The notes: generated by a model not told the origin, from the letters alone. A stretch of DNA of 10,586 bases from CAYXUG01 sp964468655 (GCA_964468655.1 CAYXUG010000066.1:1-10586); one strand, 5' to 3'; positions 1 through 6,698 are shown, counted from the first letter of the stretch. Numbers and translations: made by a program.

Positions 1-72
1 AAAAAAGTTAACTTAAATTACCAATGTGTAAACCATGTCTATCCAAGTGTCAAAAGTATTTTGATTTTTCAT

Positions 73-101
73 TTGACAAAGAAAAGATTTAGGTTAAATT
101 A
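73..101 (+). promoter_or_regulatory. Candidate sigma70-type promoter for rho
   Basis: A perfect TTGACA -35 hexamer lies at 73-78. After a 16-nt spacer comes TAAATT at 95-100, a 4/6 match to TATAAT; TTAAAT at 94-99 is an equal alternative with a 15-nt spacer. Transcription would start near 107 and give a leader of about 80 nt before the rho ATG. The perfect -35 and the position are in favour. The weak -10, the short spacer and the AT-rich background are against. This is a prediction from sequence only. Confidence 0.35.
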
Positions 102-120
102 AACCATCGCACATCTAGTG

Positions 121-149
121 TCCTTTTATTTTTTTCACTTTTTTCTCAC
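121..149 (+). promoter_or_regulatory. Pyrimidine-rich, G-free tract in the rho leader
   Basis: Of 29 bases, 26 are T or C, and no G occurs from 121 to 157. It lies 40-68 nt upstream of the rho start and downstream of the candidate promoter, so it would be in the rho 5' UTR. Rho loads on unstructured, pyrimidine-rich, G-poor RNA, and rho is autoregulated through its leader in E. coli. A self-loading site is therefore plausible here. The tract is richer in U than in C, which is not the best Rho ligand, so this remains inference. Confidence 0.3.
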
Positions 150-188
150 ATCAACCTGTAAAGGGTATCAATTTAATACAATTAAAAA

Positions 189-1436
189 ATGGATATAAAC
201 AAACTCCAAGCATTAAAAATTAATGAGCTGACAAAAGTTGCCCAGGAACTGAAAGTTCCCGGATATTCCGGTTTAACAAAACAAGATCTTATTTTGCAGA
301 TTCTTAAAACAGGTGCAGAAAAATCCGGTGAAATGGTATCAATGGGAGTCCTGGAAGTCATGCAGGAAGGGTACGGGTTTCTTCGCTCACCAAATTTTAA
401 CTATTTACCGGGGCCTGATGACATCTATGTGTCACCCTCTCAAATAAAACGGTTTGGGCTACGTACAGGTCACCAAGTATCCGGACATATAAGACCACCA
501 AAAGATAATGAACGGTTCTATGCTCTTTTAAAGGTAGAAAAAATAAACGATAATCACCCTGATGAATTAAAAAAGACAACCCTGTTTGATAATTTAACTC
601 CTCTTTATCCTGAAGATAGAGTTAATCTCGAAACGACTTCAAAGGAATTTTCCATGAGAATTTTGGATCTCATGGCGCCTATAGGTTTCGGTCAACGTGG
701 TGTAATTGTAGCTCAGCCTAAAACAGGGAAAACAATTCTGTTACAGAAAATCGCCAATAGCATGTTATCCAACCATCCCGATACAAAATTAATAGTTCTG
801 TTAATTGATGAAAGACCTGAGGAAGTCACCGATATGAAGCGCAGTGTTGATGCAGAAGTCATCAGTTCAACCTTTGATGAACCACCAGAGAGGCACGTTC
901 AGGTTGCCGGGATGGTACTCAAAAAGGCAAAATGCATGGTTGAATATGGACATAATGTAGTGATTTTATTAGACAGTATAACCAGACTTGCCAGAGCGCA
1001 TAATACAGTTGTGCCTCACAGCGGTAAAATTCTTTCGGGCGGGATTGATGCAAATGCCCTTCACAAACCAAAGAGATTTTTCGGTGCTGCAAGAAACATA
1101 GAAGAAGGGGGTAGTTTAACTATTATTGCAACTGCCCTAATTGATACAGGCAGCCGTATGGACGATGTCATTTTTGAAGAATTTAAAGGTACGGGCAATA
1201 TGGAACTTGTTTTAGACAGGCGACTAAGTGACCGACGAATCTTCCCCTCTTTTGATTTAATTCGGTCCGGAACAAGAAAAGAAGAACTTCTGCTTAATAA
1301 AAAAGAACTTTCGAGAGTTTGGATTCTTCGAAAAATATTAAATGAAATGACACCTATTGAGGCAATGGAATTTTTTCTCGACCGAATAAAACGAACCAAC
1401 AAAAATAAAGAATTCTTAGATACTATGAGCCATTAA
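189..1436 (+). CDS. rho: Transcription termination factor Rho
   Basis: Rho is a hexameric RNA-dependent ATPase and 5'-3' RNA helicase that ends transcription at Rho-dependent sites. The 415-residue protein matches the compact E. coli-type length. In order it shows an N-terminal helical Rho_N segment (about 1-45), then an OB/cold-shock RNA-binding domain (about 50-118) with GVLEVMQEGYGFLRS and GPDDIYVSPSQIKRFGLRTG. The RecA-like ATPase domain follows, with Walker A (AQPKTGKT), Walker B (VVILLDSITRLARAHNT), the secondary RNA-binding loop (GKILSGGIDANALHKPKRFF) and the EEFKGTGNMEL and RSGTRKEELL segments near the end. There is no long N-terminal insertion of the kind seen in many Bacteroidetes and Actinobacteria Rho proteins. 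The ATG at 189 puts Rho_N at the extreme N terminus as expected; no Shine-Dalgarno is visible (AAGGG at 161-165 is too far away). A Cas6b-like gene follows 35 nt downstream. Confidence 0.98.
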   Translation: MDINKLQALKINELTKVAQELKVPGYSGLTKQDLILQILKTGAEKSGEMVSMGVLEVMQEGYGFLRSPNFNYLPGPDDIYVSPSQIKRFGLRTGHQVSGHIRPPKDNERFYALLKVEKINDNHPDELKKTTLFDNLTPLYPEDRVNLETTSKEFSMRILDLMAPIGFGQRGVIVAQPKTGKTILLQKIANSMLSNHPDTKLIVLLIDERPEEVTDMKRSVDAEVISSTFDEPPERHVQVAGMVLKKAKCMVEYGHNVVILLDSITRLARAHNTVVPHSGKILSGGIDANALHKPKRFFGAARNIEEGGSLTIIATALIDTGSRMDDVIFEEFKGTGNMELVLDRRLSDRRIFPSFDLIRSGTRKEELLLNKKELSRVWILRKILNEMTPIEAMEFFLDRIKRTNKNKEFLDTMSH

Positions 1437-1471
1437 ACTAATTATTTATCTTATATCTTTCTCATTATTTA

Positions 1472-2353
1472 ATGTTTAAAAATAACTCATCTATAAATTC
1501 TATTGTTTTACGTCTATCCACCGATAAACCAGTACGTAAAACACCCTACCAAGTGAAAGGATTAATAATAAAAACATTTCCTGATGAACCCATTGTCCCC
1601 TTCATTGATGGTTCATATAGGAATCAATACCTTTATCCAAGAGTTCAAGTCAAAATATTAAATGAACAAATTCATTTTGTGGGGATCAAAGAGGGTGTGG
1701 AGCCAATCCTTTCAGTAGTTGAAAAATTGGAATGTATGGATTTTGGTAATATAACCTTTATCATAAAAAATAAGGAAATCGGAGTCGAAAAAGATAAACT
1801 TAAGCCTGTTTCAAAACAAATCAGGTATAAATTTTTAACACCTTGGATCGCCCTCAATAACGCAAATCTAAAAAAATTCAAAACTCTCCACGATGATAAC
1901 AAAATACAATTCCTTCTGAAACTATTAAATCAGAATATTATCTTTATTGCCAAGGAACTTGGAATAAAACTTAATAATAAAGTGCATTCTGAATTGAAAT
2001 TGGACTCTCTGTTTCCCAAAATTGTAAATGATGGACAGGTCGGTGCATTTACAGGGGAATTTCAAACAAATTTTTTATTACCAAACTTTCTTGGTATTGG
2101 TATTGGAATTACTAAAGGTTATGGTGTAATGTTCGGTCAATACAATCCGTCTGACTTTAATTTTGATTCAAAAATCACCACACCCACTACCATTGATGGA
2201 AAATCAATCGAAATTCCATCACAAAAATCACCAATTAAAACTTCCGGCTCAATCCCCATGCAGATGAGTAACCAGCAAAAATCACTTGAACCTGATTCAA
2301 AGGAGCCAAATTATAACAAAACTAAATTCCACTTACGGAAACATAACGATTAA
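1472..2353 (+). CDS. Stand-alone Cas6b-like RNA-binding/endoribonuclease-fold protein
   Basis: This 293-residue protein resembles the Cas6b branch of the Cas6 CRISPR RNA endoribonucleases, recognised by recall of family patterns. Residues 11-115 look like the N-terminal ferredoxin-like domain: a first strand (IVLRLS), YQVKGLIIKTFPD, then YLYPRVQVKIL and FVGIKEGVEPIL. Residues about 118-222 look like the C-terminal domain: KFLTPWIALNNANLKKF, IQFLLKLLNQNIIFIAKELG, and FQTNFLLPNFLGIGIGITKG followed by YG, which fits the Cas6 glycine-rich loop. Family members usually carry a histidine pair (an HNH-like stretch) after the first helix, where this protein reads PIVPFIDG (40-47). Catalysis may therefore be lost or changed. 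Residues about 226-293 are a polar, low-complexity tail ending in basic FHLRKHND, which Cas6b does not normally have. No Shine-Dalgarno is seen at the ATG, 35 nt after rho. The aminotransferase starts 20 nt downstream. No CRISPR array or other cas gene is in the window, so a role in crRNA processing cannot be assumed. The family call is fairly sure; the function is not. Confidence 0.72.
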   Translation: MFKNNSSINSIVLRLSTDKPVRKTPYQVKGLIIKTFPDEPIVPFIDGSYRNQYLYPRVQVKILNEQIHFVGIKEGVEPILSVVEKLECMDFGNITFIIKNKEIGVEKDKLKPVSKQIRYKFLTPWIALNNANLKKFKTLHDDNKIQFLLKLLNQNIIFIAKELGIKLNNKVHSELKLDSLFPKIVNDGQVGAFTGEFQTNFLLPNFLGIGIGITKGYGVMFGQYNPSDFNFDSKITTPTTIDGKSIEIPSQKSPIKTSGSIPMQMSNQQKSLEPDSKEPNYNKTKFHLRKHND

Positions 2354-2373
2354 TTAATTCTAATTTTATTAAA

Positions 2374-3558
2374 ATGATAGCTGACAGAGTATCAAGAATC
2401 CAGCCCTCTTTCACGCTGGAAATGACCGCAAAAGCTGCAGACTTGCGGAACAAAGGTATTGATGTGATTGACCTCGGTGTAGGTGAGCCTGATTTCAACA
2501 CACCAGAAAATATCAGGCAAAAAGCAAAAGAAGCCATGGATAGTGGATTTACAAAATATACTCCCGGGTCCGGATTATTGGAGTTAAAAAAAGCTATTTG
2601 CCTGAAATTAAAACGTGATAATGATTTGGATTATGAGCCGAGCAATATCATAGCTTCCAACGGTGCCAAACACAGCCTCAGCACCGCTTGCCAGGTACTT
2701 TTTAATCCCGGAGATGAGGTTATAATCTTTGCCCCCTATTGGGTTTCTTTCCCTGAATTTGTACGGTTAGCGGATGCAGAACCTGTTATTGTTAATACAT
2801 TGCCAGAGAAAAACTTTGATCCCGATTTCAGTGACCTCAAGGTAAAAATCAGTGAGAAAACAAAAGGAATGATCATTAATTCTCCCTCAAACCCCACCGG
2901 CTCTGTCTGGGATAAATCTATCCAGTTAAAACTCATTGATGTGGCACACAAACACGGTTTGGTTATTCTATCTGATGAGTGTTATGAAAGTCTAGTTTAC
3001 GATAAATCATTCATCAGTACCGAAAAATTGAATAATAAAGGTGTCACTATTTTAACGATTCAGAGTTTATCCAAAACATACGCCATGACTGGGTGGCGGA
3101 TAGGGTATACAGCTGGGGATCCAAAAATAGTTAAAGCAATGGGGAAAATACAGGGACAGGCAACCTCATGCCCGAATTCCATTGGACAGAAAGCAGCAAT
3201 AGAAGCTCTTACTGGTGATCAGAAAAAAGTTTCGGAAATGCAGGAAATATTTCGAAAACGAAGAATTATTATGATCGAAAAACTTAACAAAATACCTCAT
3301 ATAACCTGTCCCATACCGGGTGGTGCATTCTACGCTTTCCCGAATGTTGAACATTACCTGAATAAATCTTTTAATGGAAAGAAAATGTCCACATCATTTG
3401 ATCTTTGTGATTATATTTTGGATTATGCAAAGACGGTATCGGTGGCCGGTTCCGGTTTTGGAATGGATGGTCATATCCGTCTTTCTTATGCAACAAATGA
3501 AGAAACTTTTCTTGAAGGTCTCAATAAAATTGAAAAATCATTAAGTCAGTTGAATTAA
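2374..3558 (+). CDS. Class I (fold type I) pyridoxal-phosphate aminotransferase, aspartate aminotransferase type Ib
   Basis: The enzyme likely moves the amino group between aspartate (or an aromatic amino acid) and 2-oxoglutarate, using PLP in the cytoplasm. The 394-residue length is typical. Visible landmarks are the N-terminal DLGVGEPDFNTP substrate-loop motif, YTPGSG, SNGAKHSL (cofactor phosphate region), NSPSNPTG with Asn173, SDECYESLVYD with Asp201 (pyridine nitrogen) and Tyr204, and SLSKTYAMTGWRIGY with Lys234 as the Schiff-base lysine. GAFYAFP follows, and the C-terminal HIRLSYA holds Arg369, which binds the substrate alpha-carboxylate. The pattern is closest to the Thermus/Bacillus-type aspartate aminotransferases (subgroup Ib). 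Some of these also act on prephenate or aromatic substrates, so the exact substrate is uncertain. The ATG start has no Shine-Dalgarno. The gene sits 20 nt after the Cas6b-like gene and 11 nt before rpmE. Confidence 0.93.
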   Translation: MIADRVSRIQPSFTLEMTAKAADLRNKGIDVIDLGVGEPDFNTPENIRQKAKEAMDSGFTKYTPGSGLLELKKAICLKLKRDNDLDYEPSNIIASNGAKHSLSTACQVLFNPGDEVIIFAPYWVSFPEFVRLADAEPVIVNTLPEKNFDPDFSDLKVKISEKTKGMIINSPSNPTGSVWDKSIQLKLIDVAHKHGLVILSDECYESLVYDKSFISTEKLNNKGVTILTIQSLSKTYAMTGWRIGYTAGDPKIVKAMGKIQGQATSCPNSIGQKAAIEALTGDQKKVSEMQEIFRKRRIIMIEKLNKIPHITCPIPGGAFYAFPNVEHYLNKSFNGKKMSTSFDLCDYILDYAKTVSVAGSGFGMDGHIRLSYATNEETFLEGLNKIEKSLSQLN

Positions 3559-3563
3559 GAGGA
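3558..3563 (+). promoter_or_regulatory. Ribosome binding site of rpmE
   Basis: AGAGGA lies 6 nt before the rpmE ATG and overlaps the last base of the aminotransferase stop codon. It is one of the few clear Shine-Dalgarno sequences in this window and confirms the rpmE start. Confidence 0.7.
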
Positions 3564-3569
3564 AAAGAG

Positions 3570-3782
3570 ATGAAAAAGAACATACATCCTGAATATTCCA
3601 TAGGAACAGTCTCCTGTGCCTGCGGCAATTCATTTCAGGTGAGAAGTACCGTAGGTGATATGAGAGTAGAAATTTGCTCCGCGTGTCATCCATTTTTTAC
3701 CGGTAAACAAAAGTTATTGGATACAGCCGGAAGAATTGAAAAATTCAGAAAAAAATACAATATAAAAACTACCGAAAACTAG
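3570..3782 (+). CDS. rpmE: 50S ribosomal protein L31 (zinc-binding type)
   Basis: L31 (bL31) is a small protein of the large ribosomal subunit that bridges to the 30S head. At 70 residues it has the usual length. It shows the family core IHPEY near the N terminus, then CxC (Cys16, Cys18) and CxxC (Cys36, Cys39), followed by HPFFTGKQK. The four cysteines mark the zinc-containing C+ form rather than the zinc-free paralogue made in zinc starvation. The basic C-terminal part (GRIEKFRKKY) is also typical. The gene has a good Shine-Dalgarno and follows the aminotransferase by 11 nt, so it is probably co-transcribed with it. A strong hairpin follows 12 nt after its TAG stop, which may end the upstream transcript. 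Confidence 0.97.
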   Translation: MKKNIHPEYSIGTVSCACGNSFQVRSTVGDMRVEICSACHPFFTGKQKLLDTAGRIEKFRKKYNIKTTEN

Positions 3783-3794
3783 TAACTTTAATAC

Positions 3795-3840
3795 CAAAAC
3801 GGCTTTCTCATTTTTCTTTCAGGAAAGCCGTTTTGTTATA
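3795..3840 (+). terminator. Intrinsic terminator-like hairpin between rpmE and prfA
   Basis: The arms 3795-3807 (CAAAACGGCTTTC) and 3823-3835 (GAAAGCCGTTTTG) are perfectly complementary over 13 bp, with a T-rich 15-nt loop. The stem ends in T residues and is followed by TTATA, giving a short, interrupted U-tract. As the outer stem is A/T-rich on both arms, it could act in both directions. It comes right after rpmE, fitting the end of the rho-to-rpmE group. It ends only 10 nt before the prfA ATG, so it could also work as an attenuator or block ribosome access to prfA. Termination is a structural prediction. Confidence 0.75.
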
Positions 3841-3845
3841 TCTGC

Positions 3846-4907
3846 ATGTTAGATAAAATCAAAGAAATTATTGAAAAATACAATGCGATTACTGAACAGC
3901 TTGGTGATTCTGCCATAGCATCTAATCCAAAACAATACAGCGAACTTGCAAAGCAGCACAGTGAGCTTGACACCATAGTTTTAAAAGGGAAAGAATACAT
4001 AAAACTATCTGATGAACTGGAAGAAAATGAAGCAATTTTGGCTGGCGATGATGATGAATTGATTGACATCGTCAGAAGTGAGATTGAAGAGCTTAAACTC
4101 AAACATTCTTCACTGGAAGATGAGTTAAAATTGTTACTCATACCTAAAGATCCACGAAAAAATAAAAATGTCATTGTTGAAATCAGAGCAGGAACGGGGG
4201 GAGAAGAAGCGGCGCTTTTTGCTGCTGATCTATTTAGAATGTATAACAAGTTTACGGAAAAAAAAGGATGGAGTACCAAAGTCCTCAGCAGCCATGAAAC
4301 CGGAAATGGCGGCCTTAAAGAAGTTATATTTTCAATTCAGGGTAAGGGCGCTTTCGGTGAGTTGAAATTTGAGGGTGGCGTACACAGGGTGCAGCGGGTT
4401 CCTGAAACAGAATCAAGTGGGAGGATTCACACGTCTGCTGCAACTGTAGCTGTGTTAACTGAAGTTGATGAAATTGATTTAGATATAGATTCTTCAGACC
4501 TTAGAATTGATACATTCAGAGCTAGCGGTGCCGGGGGTCAGCATGTGAACAAAATAGAATCCGCTATCCGGATCACTCACATTCCTTCAGGATTGGTGGT
4601 AACCTGTCAGGATGAAAAATCACAGCATAAAAATAAAACCGCTGCTATGAAAGTTCTGCGGGCACGACTTAAAGCAATTGAAGAGGAAAAACAGCATCAA
4701 AAAATTGCGGCTGAAAGAAAAAGCATGATATCAACAGGCGACAGAAGTGCTAAAATTCGCACTTATAATTTCCCACAAGGCAGAGTCACAGATCACCGCA
4801 TCAATCTAACCCTTTACAAACTCGATGCTATTCTGCAGGGTGATCTGTCGGAACTGATTGGAAAGCTATTGCTAGCAGATCAAGTGGTACTGCTCCAAAC
4901 TAACTGA
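3846..4907 (+). CDS. prfA: Peptide chain release factor 1
   Basis: RF1 recognises UAA and UAG in the ribosomal A site and triggers hydrolysis of peptidyl-tRNA. The 353-residue length is normal. The N-terminal helical domain (about 1-100) begins with MLDKIKEI. The codon-recognition domain holds the PxT tripeptide as Pro186-Glu187-Thr188 in RVPETESSGRIHTSAATVAV, which separates RF1 from RF2 (SPF). The catalytic GGQ is at 230-232 in RASGAGGQHVNK, with Gln232 the expected PrmC methylation site. CQDEKSQHKNK and IRTYNFPQGRVTDHRIN are further family signatures. The ATG is supported by the standard N terminus, but it has no Shine-Dalgarno and lies 10 nt after a strong hairpin. The gene ends in TGA, a codon read by RF2 rather than RF1. 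prmC follows after 5 nt, the usual prfA-prmC pairing. Confidence 0.98.
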   Translation: MLDKIKEIIEKYNAITEQLGDSAIASNPKQYSELAKQHSELDTIVLKGKEYIKLSDELEENEAILAGDDDELIDIVRSEIEELKLKHSSLEDELKLLLIPKDPRKNKNVIVEIRAGTGGEEAALFAADLFRMYNKFTEKKGWSTKVLSSHETGNGGLKEVIFSIQGKGAFGELKFEGGVHRVQRVPETESSGRIHTSAATVAVLTEVDEIDLDIDSSDLRIDTFRASGAGGQHVNKIESAIRITHIPSGLVVTCQDEKSQHKNKTAAMKVLRARLKAIEEEKQHQKIAAERKSMISTGDRSAKIRTYNFPQGRVTDHRINLTLYKLDAILQGDLSELIGKLLLADQVVLLQTN

Positions 4908-4912
4908 CGACT

Positions 4913-5788
4913 TTGTCCCAGTTAGATACTCTCTCAAAAGACTGGCGCATAATCGACCTCGTAAATTGGGGTAAAGAATACTTCCATTCGAAAGGGTTTG
5001 AAAATCCACGAAAAGAAATTGAATGGCTCTTGTGTGATTTATTATCCCTTTCCAGGGTTGAACTATATCTCCATTTTGAAAAATTAGTAAATCAAACAAC
5101 CCTTCATAATTTGAGGAAGTGGATAAAACGGCGGTTAAAGGGTGAGCCACTTCAATACATCACTGGTAAAACGGATTTTTTTGATTCAACTATTCTATTG
5201 CATACCAGCGCTTTAATACCTCGGCTCGAAACCGAACTTTTAGTAGAAATCACAATTGATCTTGCAAAGAAAAACCAAACTGAGTCGATTCTTGATATTG
5301 GCACAGGCACCGGATGTATTGCCATTGCATTGGCGCTCAAACTGAACAACTGTGCCATTGAAGCAGTTGATACCAGCCAACAGGTCCTTGATTTAGCAAA
5401 GGAAAACACCAAACTGAATAATGTAACGAAAAATATAACATATACAAAACTGGATATCCTCAATGATACAATCTGCAATAAATATGATATCGTTGTCAGC
5501 AATCCGCCTTACGTGAGTAGGCAAGACTACGAAATGTTACCTAAAGAAATTAAAAACTACGAACCAAAGGATGCTCTCACGGATATGGATGATGGGTTGA
5601 AGTTCTACAGAAGATTCACTGAAATTGGGAAGCAGATTGTAAATCAAGATGGCTATATAGTAATTGAACTCGGTGGAAATGAGCATGCTCAAAAAGTAAA
5701 ACAGCTCTTTGAACGTAATAATTTTTCAGAAATTTCTTTGTTTAAAGATTATAATGGTGATTTCCGGGTTATGACTGTTAAAATTTGA
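4913..5788 (+). CDS. prmC: Peptide chain release factor N5-glutamine methyltransferase
   Basis: PrmC (HemK) uses S-adenosylmethionine to methylate the glutamine of the release factor GGQ motif. The 291 residues comprise an N-terminal helical release-factor-binding domain (about 1-85) ending in GEPLQYITGKTDFF. The Rossmann methyltransferase domain follows, with motif I ILDIGTGTGCIAIALAL (126-142) and the catalytic NPPY (197-200) in VVSNPPYVSRQDYEML. A downstream YEPKDALTDMDDGLKFYR segment is also typical. The usual LIPRPETE appears as LIPRLETE. The first in-frame ATG is near residue 208, inside the catalytic domain, so the start must be non-ATG. TTG at 4913 gives a normal N terminus; CTG at 4904, overlapping the prfA TGA, is the alternative. 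No Shine-Dalgarno is seen, which suggests translation coupled to prfA. Confidence 0.95.
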   Translation: MSQLDTLSKDWRIIDLVNWGKEYFHSKGFENPRKEIEWLLCDLLSLSRVELYLHFEKLVNQTTLHNLRKWIKRRLKGEPLQYITGKTDFFDSTILLHTSALIPRLETELLVEITIDLAKKNQTESILDIGTGTGCIAIALALKLNNCAIEAVDTSQQVLDLAKENTKLNNVTKNITYTKLDILNDTICNKYDIVVSNPPYVSRQDYEMLPKEIKNYEPKDALTDMDDGLKFYRRFTEIGKQIVNQDGYIVIELGGNEHAQKVKQLFERNNFSEISLFKDYNGDFRVMTVKI

Positions 5789-5848
5789 AAAACATTACCA
5801 ATTTATGCCGGTTTAAATTGCACATTTAATCAATTTCGACTTAACTAT

Positions 5849-5854
5849 AAAGGA
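5849..5854 (+). promoter_or_regulatory. Ribosome binding site deciding the TTG start of the prenyltransferase gene
   Basis: AAAGGA ends 10 nt before TTG 5865 but 22 nt before the first in-frame ATG at 5877. The spacing favours the TTG start. Confidence 0.55.
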
Positions 5855-5864
5855 TCATTTTATT

Positions 5865-6698
5865 TTGAAAGCGATTATGGGAATTATTCAACTGCTTCGT
5901 CCCCTCAATGTTTTACTGGGTATTACATCCGTAATCATATCCTATCTGATCTTAAAATCTTCTGAAAGTGTCACCACATTGGTCCAAGGTTGTTTTACGG
6001 TTGCCTTTCTCGCTGGCGCCGCGAACGCTTTGAATGATTACTGCGATTATCAATCTGACACGATTAATCACCCAGACCGTCCTTTGCCGTTAAACTTAAT
6101 TCCCAAACAAGCGGCTCTTTTAATTAGTATCTTACTTTTCATTACAGGCAATTTCATTGCATTCTTTATTAACAAAAATACGTTTATTATTTCCGCGGGC
6201 ATCGCAACTCCGGTAATGATAGCATATAATATTTGGTTGAAGGGAACACCTTTATTGGGAAACATTGTTGTTTCAACAATATTAGGTCTCGCTTTTATTT
6301 TTTCCGGTGCTTGTTTTAATCAAATGTTAGGATTGACAATCCCCGCACTTCTTGCTTTTGGATTCAGCGTTACCAGAGAATTTGTCAAAGATATTGCTGA
6401 CATAGAAGGTGATAAAAATGAAAACATAAAAACTTTTCCAGTAATATTTGGAATAAAAAATTCCTTAATTGTAGTCAAGCATTTGATTGTTTTAACGGGA
6501 ATTGGGACACTACTTCCCTACTGGTTAGATATTTATGGAAAAAATTATTTATATACCGTCATCTTGGGAGTTGAAATTCCTCTCCTTTATTCGCTATTTT
6601 CACTTATGAAATTTCCTTCAATTTTGACCTGTAAATCAATTTCACATCTTTTAAAAATTTGCGTTATTTTTGGACTTTTAGCTATTTACCTGGGGTGA
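5865..6698 (+). CDS. UbiA-family prenyltransferase, probably geranylgeranylglyceryl-phosphate geranylgeranyltransferase-like
   Basis: UbiA enzymes are integral membrane proteins that attach a polyprenyl chain from its diphosphate to an acceptor. The 277-residue protein is very hydrophobic, with about eight or nine likely membrane helices. The first Asp-rich motif is NALNDYCDYQSD with Asn57, Asp58, Asp61 and Asp65, followed by NHPDRPLP. The second is REFVKDIADIEGDK with Asp176, Asp179 and Asp183, followed by KTFPVIFG. Both would hold Mg2+ and diphosphate. LRPLNVLLG at the N terminus and the NHPDRPLP/DIADIEGD spacing recall archaeal-type digeranylgeranylglyceryl-phosphate synthases, which are also reported in FCB bacteria. 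UbiA, MenA and chlorophyll or homogentisate branches share these motifs, so the acceptor is not certain. TTG 5865 is preferred over ATG 5877 because of an AAAGGA site. The gene follows a 76-nt gap after prmC and ends 4 nt before dnaE. Confidence 0.85.
   Translation: MKAIMGIIQLLRPLNVLLGITSVIISYLILKSSESVTTLVQGCFTVAFLAGAANALNDYCDYQSDTINHPDRPLPLNLIPKQAALLISILLFITGNFIAFFINKNTFIISAGIATPVMIAYNIWLKGTPLLGNIVVSTILGLAFIFSGACFNQMLGLTIPALLAFGFSVTREFVKDIADIEGDKNENIKTFPVIFGIKNSLIVVKHLIVLTGIGTLLPYWLDIYGKNYLYTVILGVEIPLLYSLFSLMKFPSILTCKSISHLLKICVIFGLLAIYLG
6692..6698 (+). promoter_or_regulatory. Ribosome binding site of dnaE
   Basis: GGGGTGA contains the TGA stop of the prenyltransferase gene and lies 4 nt before the dnaE ATG. 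This links dnaE initiation to termination of the upstream gene and supports the ATG at 6703. Confidence 0.55.

Noticed and set aside
1061..1402. 113-codon open frame on the minus strand opposite rho
   Set aside because: It lies antisense to the most conserved part of Rho, with Ser/Arg-rich translation and no recognisable domain.
3836..4279. 147-codon open frame on the minus strand opposite prfA
   Set aside because: It is Ser-rich and low complexity, lies fully antisense to the conserved prfA N-terminal half, and shows no family motif. It is a shadow of prfA codon use.
5152..5502. 116-codon open frame on the minus strand opposite prmC
   Set aside because: It covers the prmC motif I and NPPY region in antisense, with no ribosome site or recognisable domain.
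5799..5820. 7-bp inverted repeat (CAATTTA / TAAATTG) between prmC and the prenyltransferase gene
   Set aside because: The stem is short and almost all A/T, and no T-tract follows, so it is unlikely to be a terminator. It is within chance for this base composition.
5818..5851. Possible promoter before the prenyltransferase gene (TTGCAC with TTAACT or TATAAA)
   Set aside because: The TTGCAC/TTAACT pair matches only 3/6 at each site, and the better TATAAA is 22 nt from the -35, too far. Evidence is too weak to annotate.
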